DNA from: Aliigemmobacter aestuarii
GTDB taxonomy: Bacteria > Pseudomonadota > Alphaproteobacteria > Rhodobacterales > Rhodobacteraceae
DNA: 43,923 nucleotides
Assembly (NCBI RefSeq): GCF_004799285.1
Contig: NZ_SSND01000007.1
Coordinates: 1 to 43,923 of the forward strand
Direction: 5' to 3'
The position numbers and the translations under genes were made by a program. The notes under the pieces were generated by a model. That model saw only the letters and a list, made by a program, of their open reading frames with translations, did not search any database and was not told the origin of the DNA. Below, piece by piece: positions 16,207 through 25,240 of the stretch. How positions within the stretch are numbered: the first letter of the stretch is position 1; each line of letters opens with the position of its first letter.

Positions 16207-17487
16207 TTGGCGTTTCCGAACACAAAGAGCGTGGCCTATTTTAACCCAAAGTCACAACTAGTATTTCTTAATGAGGCGAGTGCAGACGAAATTGAGGGCG
16301 CATTTCGAGCCAAGGATTTTTCCAGGTTGCGGCATGATATTTCAACGATTTATCACGAGATTACCCATTGGGCAGACACGGTCGGAACGATATGGGGCAA
16401 TGATTATCTCAAAGCTGTGTATCGAGCATATGATGTGCTTCCAAGAACGAAAATCCCAGGAGCTGAAGCTGACTTTCACCGGTTTATTGACTTACACGAT
16501 TTAGATAGAAAGCTGTCCTTCTCTGACTACTATCGGACAGTTAGGTCTGATGCTCGACCGCATTCGTTAAACGACCCTTGGAGGATTGCATTCTCCTCTG
16601 GCGTTGAGTTTAACACAAGTGGTCGGGCCGACGAGGCAAAGCCAATCATTTTCGTACGATTTGCTGATCGAATCTCAGAAGAGCAAATTGTCCGACAGCC
16701 GATTAGCGTTGCTGCCTTGCTAGAGACAACCGCCACCTGGTCCGAACTCTCTACGCAGTATCTCACCATTGGGGCACTTCCGAACGATGAAAGAATGGTG
16801 GAGAACGTATTTATCACAAGAGAGTATGGGGACAGACTCTATACGCCGGAGCTCACACTTTACTCTGCACCTGTCCATCTGCTTGCGCACTATACAGGCA
16901 TCAAGAACGCAGTGGGCGCCTATCATTTAGGTGCACTGGTAGCACTGGTTTGCCTAAATCTGGTCCCCTCGCACTTTCGCAGGATGAAAGTCCCGGGTGG
17001 GTTGGAGGCATGGGGGCGACGGGTTGGCGCGTTCGTGCGTGGAGAAAGTCGGCCGTTTGCATTCAAGTGTATTTGTATGAATGCGCCAGGCATTTCGAAA
17101 TCGAACAGTCCCATTGAGTGGCTTAATGCAGCCTTGGCAGCCAGCAACCTACCATCCTATGACGAGATCCTTGGCTATGCTGCCAATAGGCTAAAAGAGG
17201 ATAGAGAGTTCTGTCAGGATGTGGAGATGGCCGGGCGGCAGAAGTACTTGAGGGAGCTTGGAGCCGATTGGCTGAACTGGAGGCGATCGAATGCAGACCC
17301 CGCGTTGGATTATAGACATCTAGATGATGATTCACTTATGACGCCCTTCATTTTTGATCGTGATGGGACCCCTTTTCGTATTCTTGGGAGTAAATTTGAC
17401 GCCACTAGGTTTGATCCTGTCGACATGTATAATCGGGAGGCAAACCTCCACACCGAGATATTAAACTTCAGGCGTGCTTGTCGGTGA
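16207..17487 (+). CDS. Putative HExxH metalloprotein inserted in the late operon (moron)
   Basis: A 426-residue protein starting at TTG (first start after an in-frame TGA), with GGAG 9 bases upstream. Residues 47-54 read IYHEITHW, an HExxH zinc-metallopeptidase motif, in the context ISTIYHEITHWADTVGTIWG. A later cluster of Glu/His that could supply the third ligand (ALLETTATWSELSTQYL near residue 173) is visible but unproven. The rest matches no family I know. It lies on the opposite strand to the surrounding virion genes and is AT-rich (45% GC in the 60 bases at 16261), so it was acquired separately. It is probably expressed in the lysogen from its own promoter. A host-altering or anti-phage role is possible; no toxin partner or immunity gene is seen. 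Confidence 0.75.
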   Translation: MAFPNTKSVAYFNPKSQLVFLNEASADEIEGAFRAKDFSRLRHDISTIYHEITHWADTVGTIWGNDYLKAVYRAYDVLPRTKIPGAEADFHRFIDLHDLDRKLSFSDYYRTVRSDARPHSLNDPWRIAFSSGVEFNTSGRADEAKPIIFVRFADRISEEQIVRQPISVAALLETTATWSELSTQYLTIGALPNDERMVENVFITREYGDRLYTPELTLYSAPVHLLAHYTGIKNAVGAYHLGALVALVCLNLVPSHFRRMKVPGGLEAWGRRVGAFVRGESRPFAFKCICMNAPGISKSNSPIEWLNAALAASNLPSYDEILGYAANRLKEDREFCQDVEMAGRQKYLRELGADWLNWRRSNADPALDYRHLDDDSLMTPFIFDRDGTPFRILGSKFDATRFDPVDMYNREANLHTEILNFRRACR

Positions 17488-17521
17488 TTGGCAGCGCTAT
17501 GCACAGTAAGTTCCTGTAGCT

Positions 17522-18163
17522 TCAAGCACCCCACGCCCCCAAGATCGCCCCAGGCAGCCGCGCCGTGGCATCCCGAGCCAACCCATCAAGGTCCAGCTTC
17601 TTCGGCATCTTCACCTGCCGCAGCAGGAGGAACACCGGCACCGTCTGCGCGCCGGTCAGGATGCCATCGCGCCGCCGTCGACCACCCTTGGCTGCGGCAA
17701 GCCCGCGGCTGTTCACCCGCGCATCGTCGGCAACCAGCAGGCTTGGCCCATTCCTGCGATAGACGAAGCGCAGTCGCATGCCGGTGCGTTGTTCCCAGCG
17801 CCAGGGCGTGATGCGCTGGCGGCCGAGGCCGGTGAGGCCTGCGGCGGGAAGGGGGATAGCGAGCCAGAGTCCATCCTTGCCGCGGATCAGAACGCCGCCG
17901 TCGAAGGCGTGCAGAATGTCGGGCGCCTTGGTCCAGACGAGGCTGGCGGCGCGAAGGGATGTCCCCGATCGCGGAAAGTCGGCCTGACGCACGGAGTTGG
18001 CGAGGCGCGATCCAAGCCCCGATGCCCGAACCTGCCCCCGCCAGTCGTCGCGCAGGCCCCGCCCAGCGGCAAAGACGCCGCGGGTGACGGCGGCTTCGGC
18101 CTCTTGCAGGATCTCGGTGGCGATTGCGGCCAGATCGCCGTCGATGCTGGCGCTGATCTTCAT
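17522..18163 (-). CDS. DUF6441-like phage neck/tail protein
   Basis: A 213-residue protein: MKISASIDGDLAAIATEILQEAEAAVTRGVFAAGRGLRDDWRGQV, then an arginine-rich centre (RQRITPWRWEQRTGMRLRFVYRRNGPSLLVAD). It resembles DUF6441 of Rhodobacterales phages. Its place between the head-tail joining gene and the tail terminator suggests a neck or tail-completion protein similar in position to lambda gpZ. Its ATG overlaps the upstream stop (ATGA). Before the HExxH gene was inserted, this gene probably abutted the tail terminator gene directly. Confidence 0.75.
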   Translation of the reverse strand: MKISASIDGDLAAIATEILQEAEAAVTRGVFAAGRGLRDDWRGQVRASGLGSRLANSVRQADFPRSGTSLRAASLVWTKAPDILHAFDGGVLIRGKDGLWLAIPLPAAGLTGLGRQRITPWRWEQRTGMRLRFVYRRNGPSLLVADDARVNSRGLAAAKGGRRRRDGILTGAQTVPVFLLLRQVKMPKKLDLDGLARDATARLPGAILGAWGA

Positions 18164-18474
18164 ACTTCCCGCGCCTCCGCCTTCCAGACATGGCGCATGG
18201 CGTCGCGCAGGGGTTCGCCCCGAACCTCATAGATCACGCCGCCGATCTCGAACGTGTCGCCCGGGGCAAGGGCGCCCAGCGCGGCACACTCGACATCGAT
18301 CATCACGCTGTCGGTGACGAACCGGCCCTCGCCGAAGCTCATCACCGCATCCGGTCGCCGCAGCATGACGCGGACGGCGACCGGTGCGTCAGCCCCACCG
18401 GATCGCCATATCGCATCCTGCGCGAGGTTCGGATCGCGGAAGAGGGCGGCCGTGGCGTTGGCGAAGGCCGACAT
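18160..18474 (-). CDS. Head-tail joining protein (gpFII-like)
   Basis: A 104-residue protein: MSAFANATAALFRDPNLAQDAIWRSGG, then VAVRVMLRRPDAVMSFGEGRFVTDSVMIDV and GDTFEIGGVIYEVRGEPLRDAMRHVWKAEAREV. Size, beta-rich pattern and position after the capsid/DUF2190 genes match the lambda gpFII-type phage attachment family. It should form the ring between connector and tail. It overlaps the next gene by ATGA. Confidence 0.8.
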   Translation of the reverse strand: MSAFANATAALFRDPNLAQDAIWRSGGADAPVAVRVMLRRPDAVMSFGEGRFVTDSVMIDVECAALGALAPGDTFEIGGVIYEVRGEPLRDAMRHVWKAEAREV

Positions 18475-18475
18475 T

Positions 18476-18814
18476 TCAGGTCGCGCCCCCGTTCAGGCGC
18501 ACGATCCCGGTGGTATCGCCCGCACCGCCAGCGACCGCCTGTGTGGCGATGCCGATCCGGGTGTTGCCGGTCAGGACGTTGGTCGTCCGGCTAGCCGCCG
18601 CATCCCAGTAGATCGTCTGACCGACCGTCCAGGCCTGCGAGGGGGCTTTGGGCAGTGAGAACACGCCCACTAGCCGGATGACGGCCGTTTCGCCGATCGC
18701 CGCCGCACCCTCGGCCACGCCGAAGATGCTGCCGACCAGCACGCCCTGGCCGGAGGCGATCACGGCCGCGGCGGTGATGTTGATGGTTTCGCCATTGGCG
18801 ATGAAGTTCTTCAT
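18476..18814 (-). CDS. DUF2190 capsid-associated (decoration) protein
   Basis: A 112-residue protein of the DUF2190 type: MKNFIANGETINITAAAVIASGQGVLVGSIFGVAEGAAAIGETAVIRLVGVFSLPKA, ending GIVRLNGGAT. DUF2190 proteins resemble the gpD-like decoration fold and normally lie next to the major capsid gene, as here. The likely role is stabilising the expanded capsid. The spacing to the capsid stop is 25 bases. Confidence 0.88.
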   Translation of the reverse strand: MKNFIANGETINITAAAVIASGQGVLVGSIFGVAEGAAAIGETAVIRLVGVFSLPKAPSQAWTVGQTIYWDAAASRTTNVLTGNTRIGIATQAVAGGAGDTTGIVRLNGGAT

Positions 18815-18839
18815 TGGGGTTCTCCTTCAGAGATGGGGT

Positions 18840-20837
18840 TCAGACGCCCGCGTTGCGGAAGAGGCCGCGCCAGTCGATGGCCTTGGCGGCGAAGTCGTGG
18901 CGGGCCTTGATCTCGATCCCGTCGACCTCGAAGCCGGAACGGGTCTCGGTGTAGACGCCCTGCTGGCCCTCGAGATAGGCGAACTCGATCGTGTCGATCC
19001 GCGACGGATCGGCAGCGAGGAACCAGGGGTCCGGCCCGGCGGCGGGGATCAGGCGGGCCTCTTCGATCGGTTCGAGGCGATTGGCGAAGGCATTGACCCC
19101 GGCCACTGCATTCGGGGTGGTGGCGGTGACGTTCTTCCGCGCCTCCACCGACCGCACGCCCGGCGGGGTGATGATGTAGCGCGGCAGGACGCTGATTTGG
19201 CGGCCTTCCAGCCCGCGCTGGTTGCCGAAGAGACGATAGGCCTCGGCGAGGGTCGTTTCCGAGATGGCGCCCGCGGTGCCGAGGTTGGCGTGGGAGGCGT
19301 GAAAGAGCGGGTTGCCGTCGGCCATGTTGGGATTGGTCGAGAAGATCGAATAGACGAGGTCGCTTTCCAGATCGGCCGCGGCAGCGCCGAAGGCCGAGGG
19401 GATGCGGGTGAAGGCGTCGAGATCGTCGTTGATCAGCGTCTGCCGGGTGATGCCCACAATCCGGCCATAGGTCACCAGCGCATAGACCTCACGGCTTTCG
19501 CCGATCGTGCCATAGGTGAACTCGCCCGATTCCGGCACGCGGAGCAGGTCGGGCGCGCCGCCGAGCTGGTTGCGGGCGACCGGCTTGAAGTCGGTGATCA
19601 CGGCCTGCCGCGCCCAGGCGGTGAAGGTGCGGGGCGTGGTGTCATAGGCCGCGCGCAGGGTCTTGTTGGCGACATTGGCCAGGATCAGGGGGAAGTCGCT
19701 GGTCGAATGCAGGCCTGAACGGCCGATCAGGGCCTCCGTGGCGAGTTCCATCTTCGACAGGCCGCGCGTGGCGATGCCGCGCCGATCGAGGGCGTGGCGG
19801 GCCAGTTCGAGAAGGGTCAGGCCGCGGAATTCGCGGGCGCGGTCGGTCAACTGGGCCCGGCCCGGGTTGTGACGGTGAAGAAGCGCCTCGGACATGGCCT
19901 CGCGATAGGCGGCGTCGGCCGCGCCGGTGCCGCGGGCGGTAGCGGCCACAGGCTCCGAACCCCGTGCGGCGGGCGCATCGGCCTCGGCTAGCTTGTCGAG
20001 GATCGCGGCGCGGGCGGCATCGAGCGACAGGCCGCGGCGGATCAGATCGGCGGCGAAGCCCGCGCCCAGCGCGTGGCGTTCGCAAAGCGCCAGCACCTCG
20101 GCCGCGGAACGGTTCGCCTCCGTGCGAATGGCATCAGGGCTGGGCTCGGCCGCGGGCGGCGTGATTGGCGCGGCGCGGGTCTCCGCGGGGGCGTCAGTTT
20201 CGGGGATCTGGGTCTCGGGCATGGTGGTCCTCGTCTGGTTCGGGGAAAGGGCGGGCGCATCGGCCCGGGTGAGGAGGCAGGGGGTGAGGGTTTCGGGGCG
20301 GGGATCGGCACCGCGGATATGCGCCCCGGGATCGGCGGGCATCGCGACGGCGGAGATTTCCATCGGCTCCCAGTCAACAGCACGCCAAAGCTCGCGCTGC
20401 CCTTGGGCTTTGGTGATGCCGTACCGGTGGACGCGGTAGCCGACGGAGACGGCCGAGACCGTGCCATCCATGATCCGCTGGACGATCGGCGCGGCATCCG
20501 GCGCCGAGGTCAGCCGCACCCGGGCAAAGCCCTGGCCGCCCTCGATCCGGGCCGTGCCCGGCAAGACGGCGCCTACCACGGACTCCAGCCCCCAGGATCG
20601 GTGCGAATCCAGAAACGGGGCGCCTGCGTTCAGGCGGTCCATCCGCACCGCGCCGGGCGTGACGACCAGTTCCTCGTCATATTCGACGACATCATCCCAG
20701 CCCTCATAACGCCGCCGCTGAACGGTTGCGCCGGTCGTCCAGATCACGTCGATGGTCATGTCGTCGCCCTCGCCACGGACAAGCCGCAGAGAGGCCTCCC
20801 GCGTGATCAGCGGGAGGTTTCGGGTCTCTGGGGGCAT
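18840..20837 (-). CDS. Fused prohead protease / Mu gpT-like major capsid protein
   Basis: A 665-residue protein joining two phage head functions. Residues 1-180 are a U35-type prohead protease with probable catalytic H79 (FLDSHRSWGLESVVG) and S131 (GTVSAVSVGYRVHRYG). Residues 180-290 are a Pro/Ala-rich and helical linker, likely a scaffold/delta region. From about residue 350 there is a Mu gpT-like capsid domain (KTLRAAYDTTPRTFTAWARQAVITDFKPVARNQLGGAPDLLRVPESGEF..., LVYSIFSTNPNMADGNPLFHASHANLGT). The protease should free the capsid domain by self-cleavage in the linker. Such fusions are a known arrangement in proteobacterial prophages. Confidence 0.9.
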   Translation of the reverse strand: MPPETRNLPLITREASLRLVRGEGDDMTIDVIWTTGATVQRRRYEGWDDVVEYDEELVVTPGAVRMDRLNAGAPFLDSHRSWGLESVVGAVLPGTARIEGGQGFARVRLTSAPDAAPIVQRIMDGTVSAVSVGYRVHRYGITKAQGQRELWRAVDWEPMEISAVAMPADPGAHIRGADPRPETLTPCLLTRADAPALSPNQTRTTMPETQIPETDAPAETRAAPITPPAAEPSPDAIRTEANRSAAEVLALCERHALGAGFAADLIRRGLSLDAARAAILDKLAEADAPAARGSEPVAATARGTGAADAAYREAMSEALLHRHNPGRAQLTDRAREFRGLTLLELARHALDRRGIATRGLSKMELATEALIGRSGLHSTSDFPLILANVANKTLRAAYDTTPRTFTAWARQAVITDFKPVARNQLGGAPDLLRVPESGEFTYGTIGESREVYALVTYGRIVGITRQTLINDDLDAFTRIPSAFGAAAADLESDLVYSIFSTNPNMADGNPLFHASHANLGTAGAISETTLAEAYRLFGNQRGLEGRQISVLPRYIITPPGVRSVEARKNVTATTPNAVAGVNAFANRLEPIEEARLIPAAGPDPWFLAADPSRIDTIEFAYLEGQQGVYTETRSGFEVDGIEIKARHDFAAKAIDWRGLFRNAGV

Positions 20838-20842
20838 GGTGA

Positions 20843-22366
20843 TTACCTTTCGTCGGGGGGCGGGCTGCTACCGCCTGCGTCCACGGCTTGCGCCAGACCT
20901 GCGCGGCTGACGCGGCGCGGATCGGCATCGAAAATCAGGCCCAGCTGATCGAAGAGGGCGGCGTATTTCTGCCATTCCTCGACCACCTCGCGCGGGTCAT
21001 AACCGCGCCGGGCGATCTGCTGGGCAGGGGTGGAGAAGCCCGCACGGACCTCCAGCAGATCGGCGGTCACGTCCTGCAGCGGGTTCACGCTTTCGAACCG
21101 GGGCGGGGCCCATTCGACGGCGATCTCGGGCTGGGGCAGGGCACCGGCGGTCCAGGCGGCCTCCATTACCCAAGCCCAGATGCGCTGGCAGAACATCGGG
21201 ATCACGACCTGCCATTGCACGGCCTCGACCATCCGGCGGAATTCGTGCAGGCCGACACGTGAGGAGGCGAAGTTCACCTGACTGAGATCGCCGGTCATCA
21301 GCTCGTAGGGCACGCGGAACCCTGCCGAGATGATGTGCTGCTGCACCCGGTTCCATTCGTAGATGCCCGAGGTCGAGGCGGGCGTGTTGAACTTGATGTC
21401 CTTGCCGTTGCGGACATAGCCGATCAGGCCGGGTTCGAACTGCTCGATGCGGTTGCCATCGGCATCCTGCACCACCGGCGCCATGGATTGCTGATCCTCG
21501 TCGGCGCCGAAGACGAAGCCCACCATCGAGGCCTCGATTTTCTTCCGCACCAGTTCCGCTGTTTGCCAGTCACCCAACTCGCGCAGGGCCCGCATCGCAG
21601 GCACGCCCCAAGGCACGCCGCGGTTCTGGACGCGCTGGCGTTCGAAGAGATGAGCGACGCCTTCTGCGCCAACTCGGAGCGATTCAAACCGGCGGCCAAA
21701 GACCGGCATGGCATCGCCCGGGTGATCGGGGAACATCCAGTAGCCCCGGCGGCGGCCCAGCGCGTCGTATTCGATCCCCTGGACGATCCGGCCGCCATCC
21801 GGCCGGTTGTCGAACTTGGCCCCGTCAAGGTGATCGGCCTCGTTAAGCTGGATCTGCACAGGGGCGGCCAGGTGGTCACTGGCCCGGCGGCGACGGCGGA
21901 GCGCAAACACCTCGCCGCCTTCGATCATCTCGCGCACGGCCAGGGCAGTGAGGCCGTGGAAGTCGGTGTGCCCGTCCGCATCGGCCCGCGGCGCCCAGCG
22001 CTTCCAAAGGTCGTCGGCCAGTTTGTTCAGCGCGGGATCGGCCGCCGCGGCCCGAGGCCGAATGCCAGTGCCGACGATATTCGAGACCAGAACCTGCACT
22101 GCCTTAGCCGCGAGGGGGTCATTGCGGACTAGATCGCGCATCCGGTCGCGCAGGGCGCCGCCCGCAACGGCGATTTCAGCATCAGCGGCCGTTGACCCCG
22201 CGCGCCAGCCATCCGTGCCGCGCCCGCGGGCGGCTGCGTCATAGCCCCGCCGCAGATTGGCGATCGCCACCCGGGCGGCATAGCGCCGTGCGGCCGTGCG
22301 GGGCGCGACGGTGGCCACGATCCGGTCGATCACGCCCCAAGGCACATCGGGCGGGGTGGGTTTCAT
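20843..22366 (-). CDS. Lambda-family portal protein
   Basis: A 507-residue protein starting at the ATG at 22366 (MKPTPPDVPWGVIDRIVATVAPRTAARRYAARV), which overlaps the gpW stop. Portal hallmarks of the lambda gpB family are clear: LRDRMRDLVRNDPLAAKAVQVLVSNIVGTGIRPR, the central QLNEADHLDG, GVPWGVPAMRALRELGDWQTAELVRKKIEASMVGFV, and the clip/crown end YELMTGDLSQVNFASSRVGLHEFRR. It forms the DNA gate at the capsid vertex. The longer open frame upstream overlaps the terminase and is not used. Confidence 0.93.
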   Translation of the reverse strand: MKPTPPDVPWGVIDRIVATVAPRTAARRYAARVAIANLRRGYDAAARGRGTDGWRAGSTAADAEIAVAGGALRDRMRDLVRNDPLAAKAVQVLVSNIVGTGIRPRAAAADPALNKLADDLWKRWAPRADADGHTDFHGLTALAVREMIEGGEVFALRRRRRASDHLAAPVQIQLNEADHLDGAKFDNRPDGGRIVQGIEYDALGRRRGYWMFPDHPGDAMPVFGRRFESLRVGAEGVAHLFERQRVQNRGVPWGVPAMRALRELGDWQTAELVRKKIEASMVGFVFGADEDQQSMAPVVQDADGNRIEQFEPGLIGYVRNGKDIKFNTPASTSGIYEWNRVQQHIISAGFRVPYELMTGDLSQVNFASSRVGLHEFRRMVEAVQWQVVIPMFCQRIWAWVMEAAWTAGALPQPEIAVEWAPPRFESVNPLQDVTADLLEVRAGFSTPAQQIARRGYDPREVVEEWQKYAALFDQLGLIFDADPRRVSRAGLAQAVDAGGSSPPPDER

Positions 22367-22581
22367 ATGCGGCCCCGGCTGAAGCTGGCCTTGCCCGCGA
22401 CAGGGCGCGACCCGCCGGAACTGGTGGCCATCTGCCCTTCGATAAAGCGGATGCGGGCCAGAAGATCGGCAGCATTGCCATAGGTCAGGCGGCGCCCATC
22501 GTATTCCACCACCAAGGCGCCCGCGGCATAGGCCCGGCGCAGGGCATCGAGTTCGGCTTGCGAGAAGGACATCAGAGCCAT
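22363..22581 (-). CDS. gpW-like head-tail joining protein
   Basis: A 72-residue protein: MALMSFSQAELDALRRAYAAGALVVEYDGRRLTYGNAADLLARIRFIEG. The helix-beta hairpin-helix pattern with VEYDGRRLTYG is that of lambda gpW. An alternative start at 22572 (MSFSQ) shares one base with the terminase stop (TGATG) and may be the true one. It binds below the portal and plugs packaged DNA. Its order between terminase and portal is the lambda order. Confidence 0.85.
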   Translation of the reverse strand: MALMSFSQAELDALRRAYAAGALVVEYDGRRLTYGNAADLLARIRFIEGQMATSSGGSRPVAGKASFSRGRI

Positions 22582-24554
22582 TTTCCACGTCGGGGCCCGA
22601 GCCAGCCGGTTGGGCGCTTCGGGGCAGATTGCGGTTGTGGCCGGTCAGGCTGACCGGCCGGGGTGGTGGCGGGGCGGGCGGGCCCGATCTGTTCTTCCAG
22701 CGCTTCCCAGCGCGCGTTGTCCCAGCGATCGATCCCCATCAGCCAGGCGGCGGCGCGGGCGTAGACCCGACAATCGAGTGCCTCGTTGCGTTCGCGGGTC
22801 TGTTCCCATTCCAGCTTCTGATAGCCGGTGCGGGTCTTGCGGGTGACCAGCTGTTCCGAGGTCAGCTGCTTCACCCATTCGGCCGTCGTGCCCTTCGGGA
22901 TATGGACGAAGCCCGCGGGCCAGTCGGCGCCCGTCGCCCGTTCCTCGTCGGTAGGTGCTGCCAGGCGGAGGAAGCGATAGGTCTCAGCCTTGAACACGGC
23001 CCCGGCCACTTTCCAAAGCCGGACCCCGCGGCGCAGCTTCCGGCCGCCTTCGGTGGTTTCGACATAGGTGGGGCCATCGACCGGCGTCGATCGGTCAAAG
23101 CCAGCCACGCCCTTGATCGCGATCACCTGCCCGTGGCCCGCCTGGCGCACCCAGGCATAGACCGCGTCGGTCGTGGCGCCATCGCCCGAGTCGATCGCCA
23201 CCCGCGCCAGCGCCATTCGGGCGCCGGAGGCGTGTTCCCATGTCATGCCGAGGAATTCGTTGAGATCTGCCCAAACTTCGGCCCGGGCAGTGTCGCCTTC
23301 GAGGACAACGTGATCGACCAGCCAGGAGCGCAGGTTCCGCCCCCAGCCCCAGACGTCGATCTCGATCCGGTCGCGCTGGACGTCGATCCCGGCCGTCAGG
23401 ATCAGTACGCCCACGGGCGCCCGGCCCAACTGCCAATCCTCGCGCCGCTCATAAAGCCGCTGCCAATCCGGCGCCTCGCCGCGTTCCGCCCAGGTTTCGC
23501 CGAGGACGGTGTTCTTCACGGTTTTCAGCGCAGAGTCATTGCCTTGGGCCTGATCCCAGCGCCGGGCGATCTCCTCCCAGGACAACCATCCCAGCGGCGA
23601 ATAGAGCCCCGAGATGTGGAAGCCGACCACGCCCGCCGTCACGGCCGAGGCCTTAACTTCGGGAGCGGCCGTCGGCAGCCAGTCTGCCCCGTTTTCCTCG
23701 TCCATCATCCACGTCTTGTGCCGTTCCGGGATCGGCGCCTCGCAATGCTCGCAGAGATAGGCGGCAGTCTCTGGCCGCCCCTTCTCCCAGCGCAGCCTTT
23801 CGAACTTCAGCCATTGCAGCCCGCCGCAATGCGGGCAGGGGACGTGATAGCGGCGCTGGTCGGTCAATTCGAACTCCCGCTCGATCCGGCTGAGCCCCTT
23901 GATCGTGGGCGTCGAGGCCAGGAAGATTTTCTTGCGGTGGCCGAAGCTGTCGGTGCGGGCCTCGGCCAGCGCCACCGGATCGCCTTCGCCCTCAAGGTCG
24001 CCCGGATAGGCATCGACCTCGTCCAGAAAGAGCCAGCGCGCGGGCATGGACCGCAGGCCGACGGCCGAGTTTGCGCCGGTCAGCACCAACTGGCCGCCGG
24101 GGAAGCGCTTAGCCAGCACTGTGTTCCCGGCATCACGCGACCGGGCAGGCAGGACCAGCGCCCGCAGATCAGGGCTTTCCTCAATCAGGGGCTCAATCCG
24201 CTGCTGGCTGAGGCGCTTGGCCAGATCGGTCGTTGGCTGCACCGCCAGGATCGGCCCCGGCGCACGATGGATGCAGAAGCCGATCCAGTTATTCCCGGCC
24301 TCGGTCGCCCCAACTTGGGCGGATTTCATGAACACGACCCGTTGGGCCGGGTTGTTCGGCGACAGGGCCTCCATGATCGCCTTGAGGTAAGGCGTGCGTG
24401 ACGTCCGGTAGGGACCGGCCTCGGACGCCGCCCGCGAGGACAGGATGCGGTGCCGGTCGGCCCATTCGGCCACGGTCTGGGCAGGATCAGGCGCCAGACC
24501 CCGCGCCCAGGCGATGGCGATATCCTCGGCCCCTTCGAAGCTAGCGAAGTTCAA
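22572..24554 (-). CDS. Terminase large subunit, lambda GpA family
   Basis: A 660-residue packaging motor. The Walker A-like loop is KSAQVGATE (residues 77-85) and the Walker B is WLFLDEVDAYP (D178/E179). A zinc ribbon has C240, C243, C268 and C271 (CPHCGG and CEHCE). The C-terminal nuclease domain shows LTAGIDVQRDRIEIDVWGWG and AIDSGDGATTDAVY with the expected acidic residues. The C terminus contains ERNEALDCRVYARAA, typical of the family. GpA-type enzymes usually cut at cos sites, so cohesive-end packaging is likely, although no cos site could be identified by eye. Confidence 0.95.
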   Translation of the reverse strand: MNFASFEGAEDIAIAWARGLAPDPAQTVAEWADRHRILSSRAASEAGPYRTSRTPYLKAIMEALSPNNPAQRVVFMKSAQVGATEAGNNWIGFCIHRAPGPILAVQPTTDLAKRLSQQRIEPLIEESPDLRALVLPARSRDAGNTVLAKRFPGGQLVLTGANSAVGLRSMPARWLFLDEVDAYPGDLEGEGDPVALAEARTDSFGHRKKIFLASTPTIKGLSRIEREFELTDQRRYHVPCPHCGGLQWLKFERLRWEKGRPETAAYLCEHCEAPIPERHKTWMMDEENGADWLPTAAPEVKASAVTAGVVGFHISGLYSPLGWLSWEEIARRWDQAQGNDSALKTVKNTVLGETWAERGEAPDWQRLYERREDWQLGRAPVGVLILTAGIDVQRDRIEIDVWGWGRNLRSWLVDHVVLEGDTARAEVWADLNEFLGMTWEHASGARMALARVAIDSGDGATTDAVYAWVRQAGHGQVIAIKGVAGFDRSTPVDGPTYVETTEGGRKLRRGVRLWKVAGAVFKAETYRFLRLAAPTDEERATGADWPAGFVHIPKGTTAEWVKQLTSEQLVTRKTRTGYQKLEWEQTRERNEALDCRVYARAAAWLMGIDRWDNARWEALEEQIGPARPATTPAGQPDRPQPQSAPKRPTGWLGPRRGKWL

Positions 24555-25149
24555 CTTTGACCTCCGACATCTCCGCCAGATGGCGGCGCAGGTAGCGCAT
24601 CAGCACCTGTTCCACGGCATGGGGCTCGGCCCCGAGTTCGGCGGCGATGTCGGCCGCCACGCGGGGTGGCCAGTTCAGCCAGGCATCCCGCTCCCGCCTG
24701 GCCAGATCGAAGACCATCGCCGTGGCGCGGGCGCGATCGACGACCTCGCCCTTCATCTTCTGCAACCGCACCCGGGCGGTCTGCGCCTTCAGCACCTCGT
24801 TCGCCATCCGCGCCTTAACGAAGGACACCTCGCCGCCATCACCCGTGGCCGCCCCCGGGTCTGCCCCGGCTTCGGTCAAGGTTTCCGCCACGGCTGCGAA
24901 GGCTTGTCGCGGCACCGCTTTGGTGCCCGCGACTGCCCGGGTCGCCGCCGCCGTGCCGCGGCCCAGATCCCGGGCGTGGGCGCCGCGTTGCTTGGCCGGA
25001 TCGGTCGAAGCGTCCCACATCGCATCGGCCTTGGTGGCATCGATCGTGCCGTCGGCCTCCGTCGTGATCCGCCCCGTGGCGATGGCCTTTCGCACGGCAC
25101 TTTCATGCACCCCGCGCAAGGCGGCGTAGGCGCGCCGCGACAGCCCCAT
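24541..25149 (-). CDS. Terminase small subunit-like DNA-binding protein
   Basis: A 202-residue protein with the start taken at 25149 (MGLSRRAYAALRGVHESAVRKAI); GGAG lies 11 bases upstream, which is long but acceptable. Residues 2-30 form a helix-turn-helix that reads as DNA recognition, and the second half is helical and charged (MANEVLKAQTARVRLQKMKGEVVDRARATAMVFDLARRERDAWLNWPPRVAADIAAELG). It overlaps the large subunit start by 14 bases. Location and layout match Nu1-like small terminases that recognise the packaging site. Confidence 0.82.
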   Translation of the reverse strand: MGLSRRAYAALRGVHESAVRKAIATGRITTEADGTIDATKADAMWDASTDPAKQRGAHARDLGRGTAAATRAVAGTKAVPRQAFAAVAETLTEAGADPGAATGDGGEVSFVKARMANEVLKAQTARVRLQKMKGEVVDRARATAMVFDLARRERDAWLNWPPRVAADIAAELGAEPHAVEQVLMRYLRRHLAEMSEVKVELR

Positions 25150-25240
25150 CTTGCGACATTCTCCAATTAAGTCAGTGATTTGGACTTGCTCTTCGGTCGG
25201 TCTCGGCAATGTCTGCGACACCTTGAAACGGAGGTTTCCG

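Noticed and set aside
18648-19718. 356-codon plus-strand open frame opposite the capsid gene
   Set aside because: The composition (GV/D/GE repeats) is that of a shadow frame, and the minus strand encodes DUF2190 and the capsid.
22629-24401. 590-codon plus-strand open frame opposite the terminase gene
   Set aside because: It mirrors the high-GC terminase codons, has no ribosome site or recognisable motif, and the opposite strand encodes a clear GpA terminase.
25150-25240. cos site upstream of the terminase small subunit
   Set aside because: The region is where a cos site is expected, but no recognisable symmetric site or end sequence can be argued by eye.
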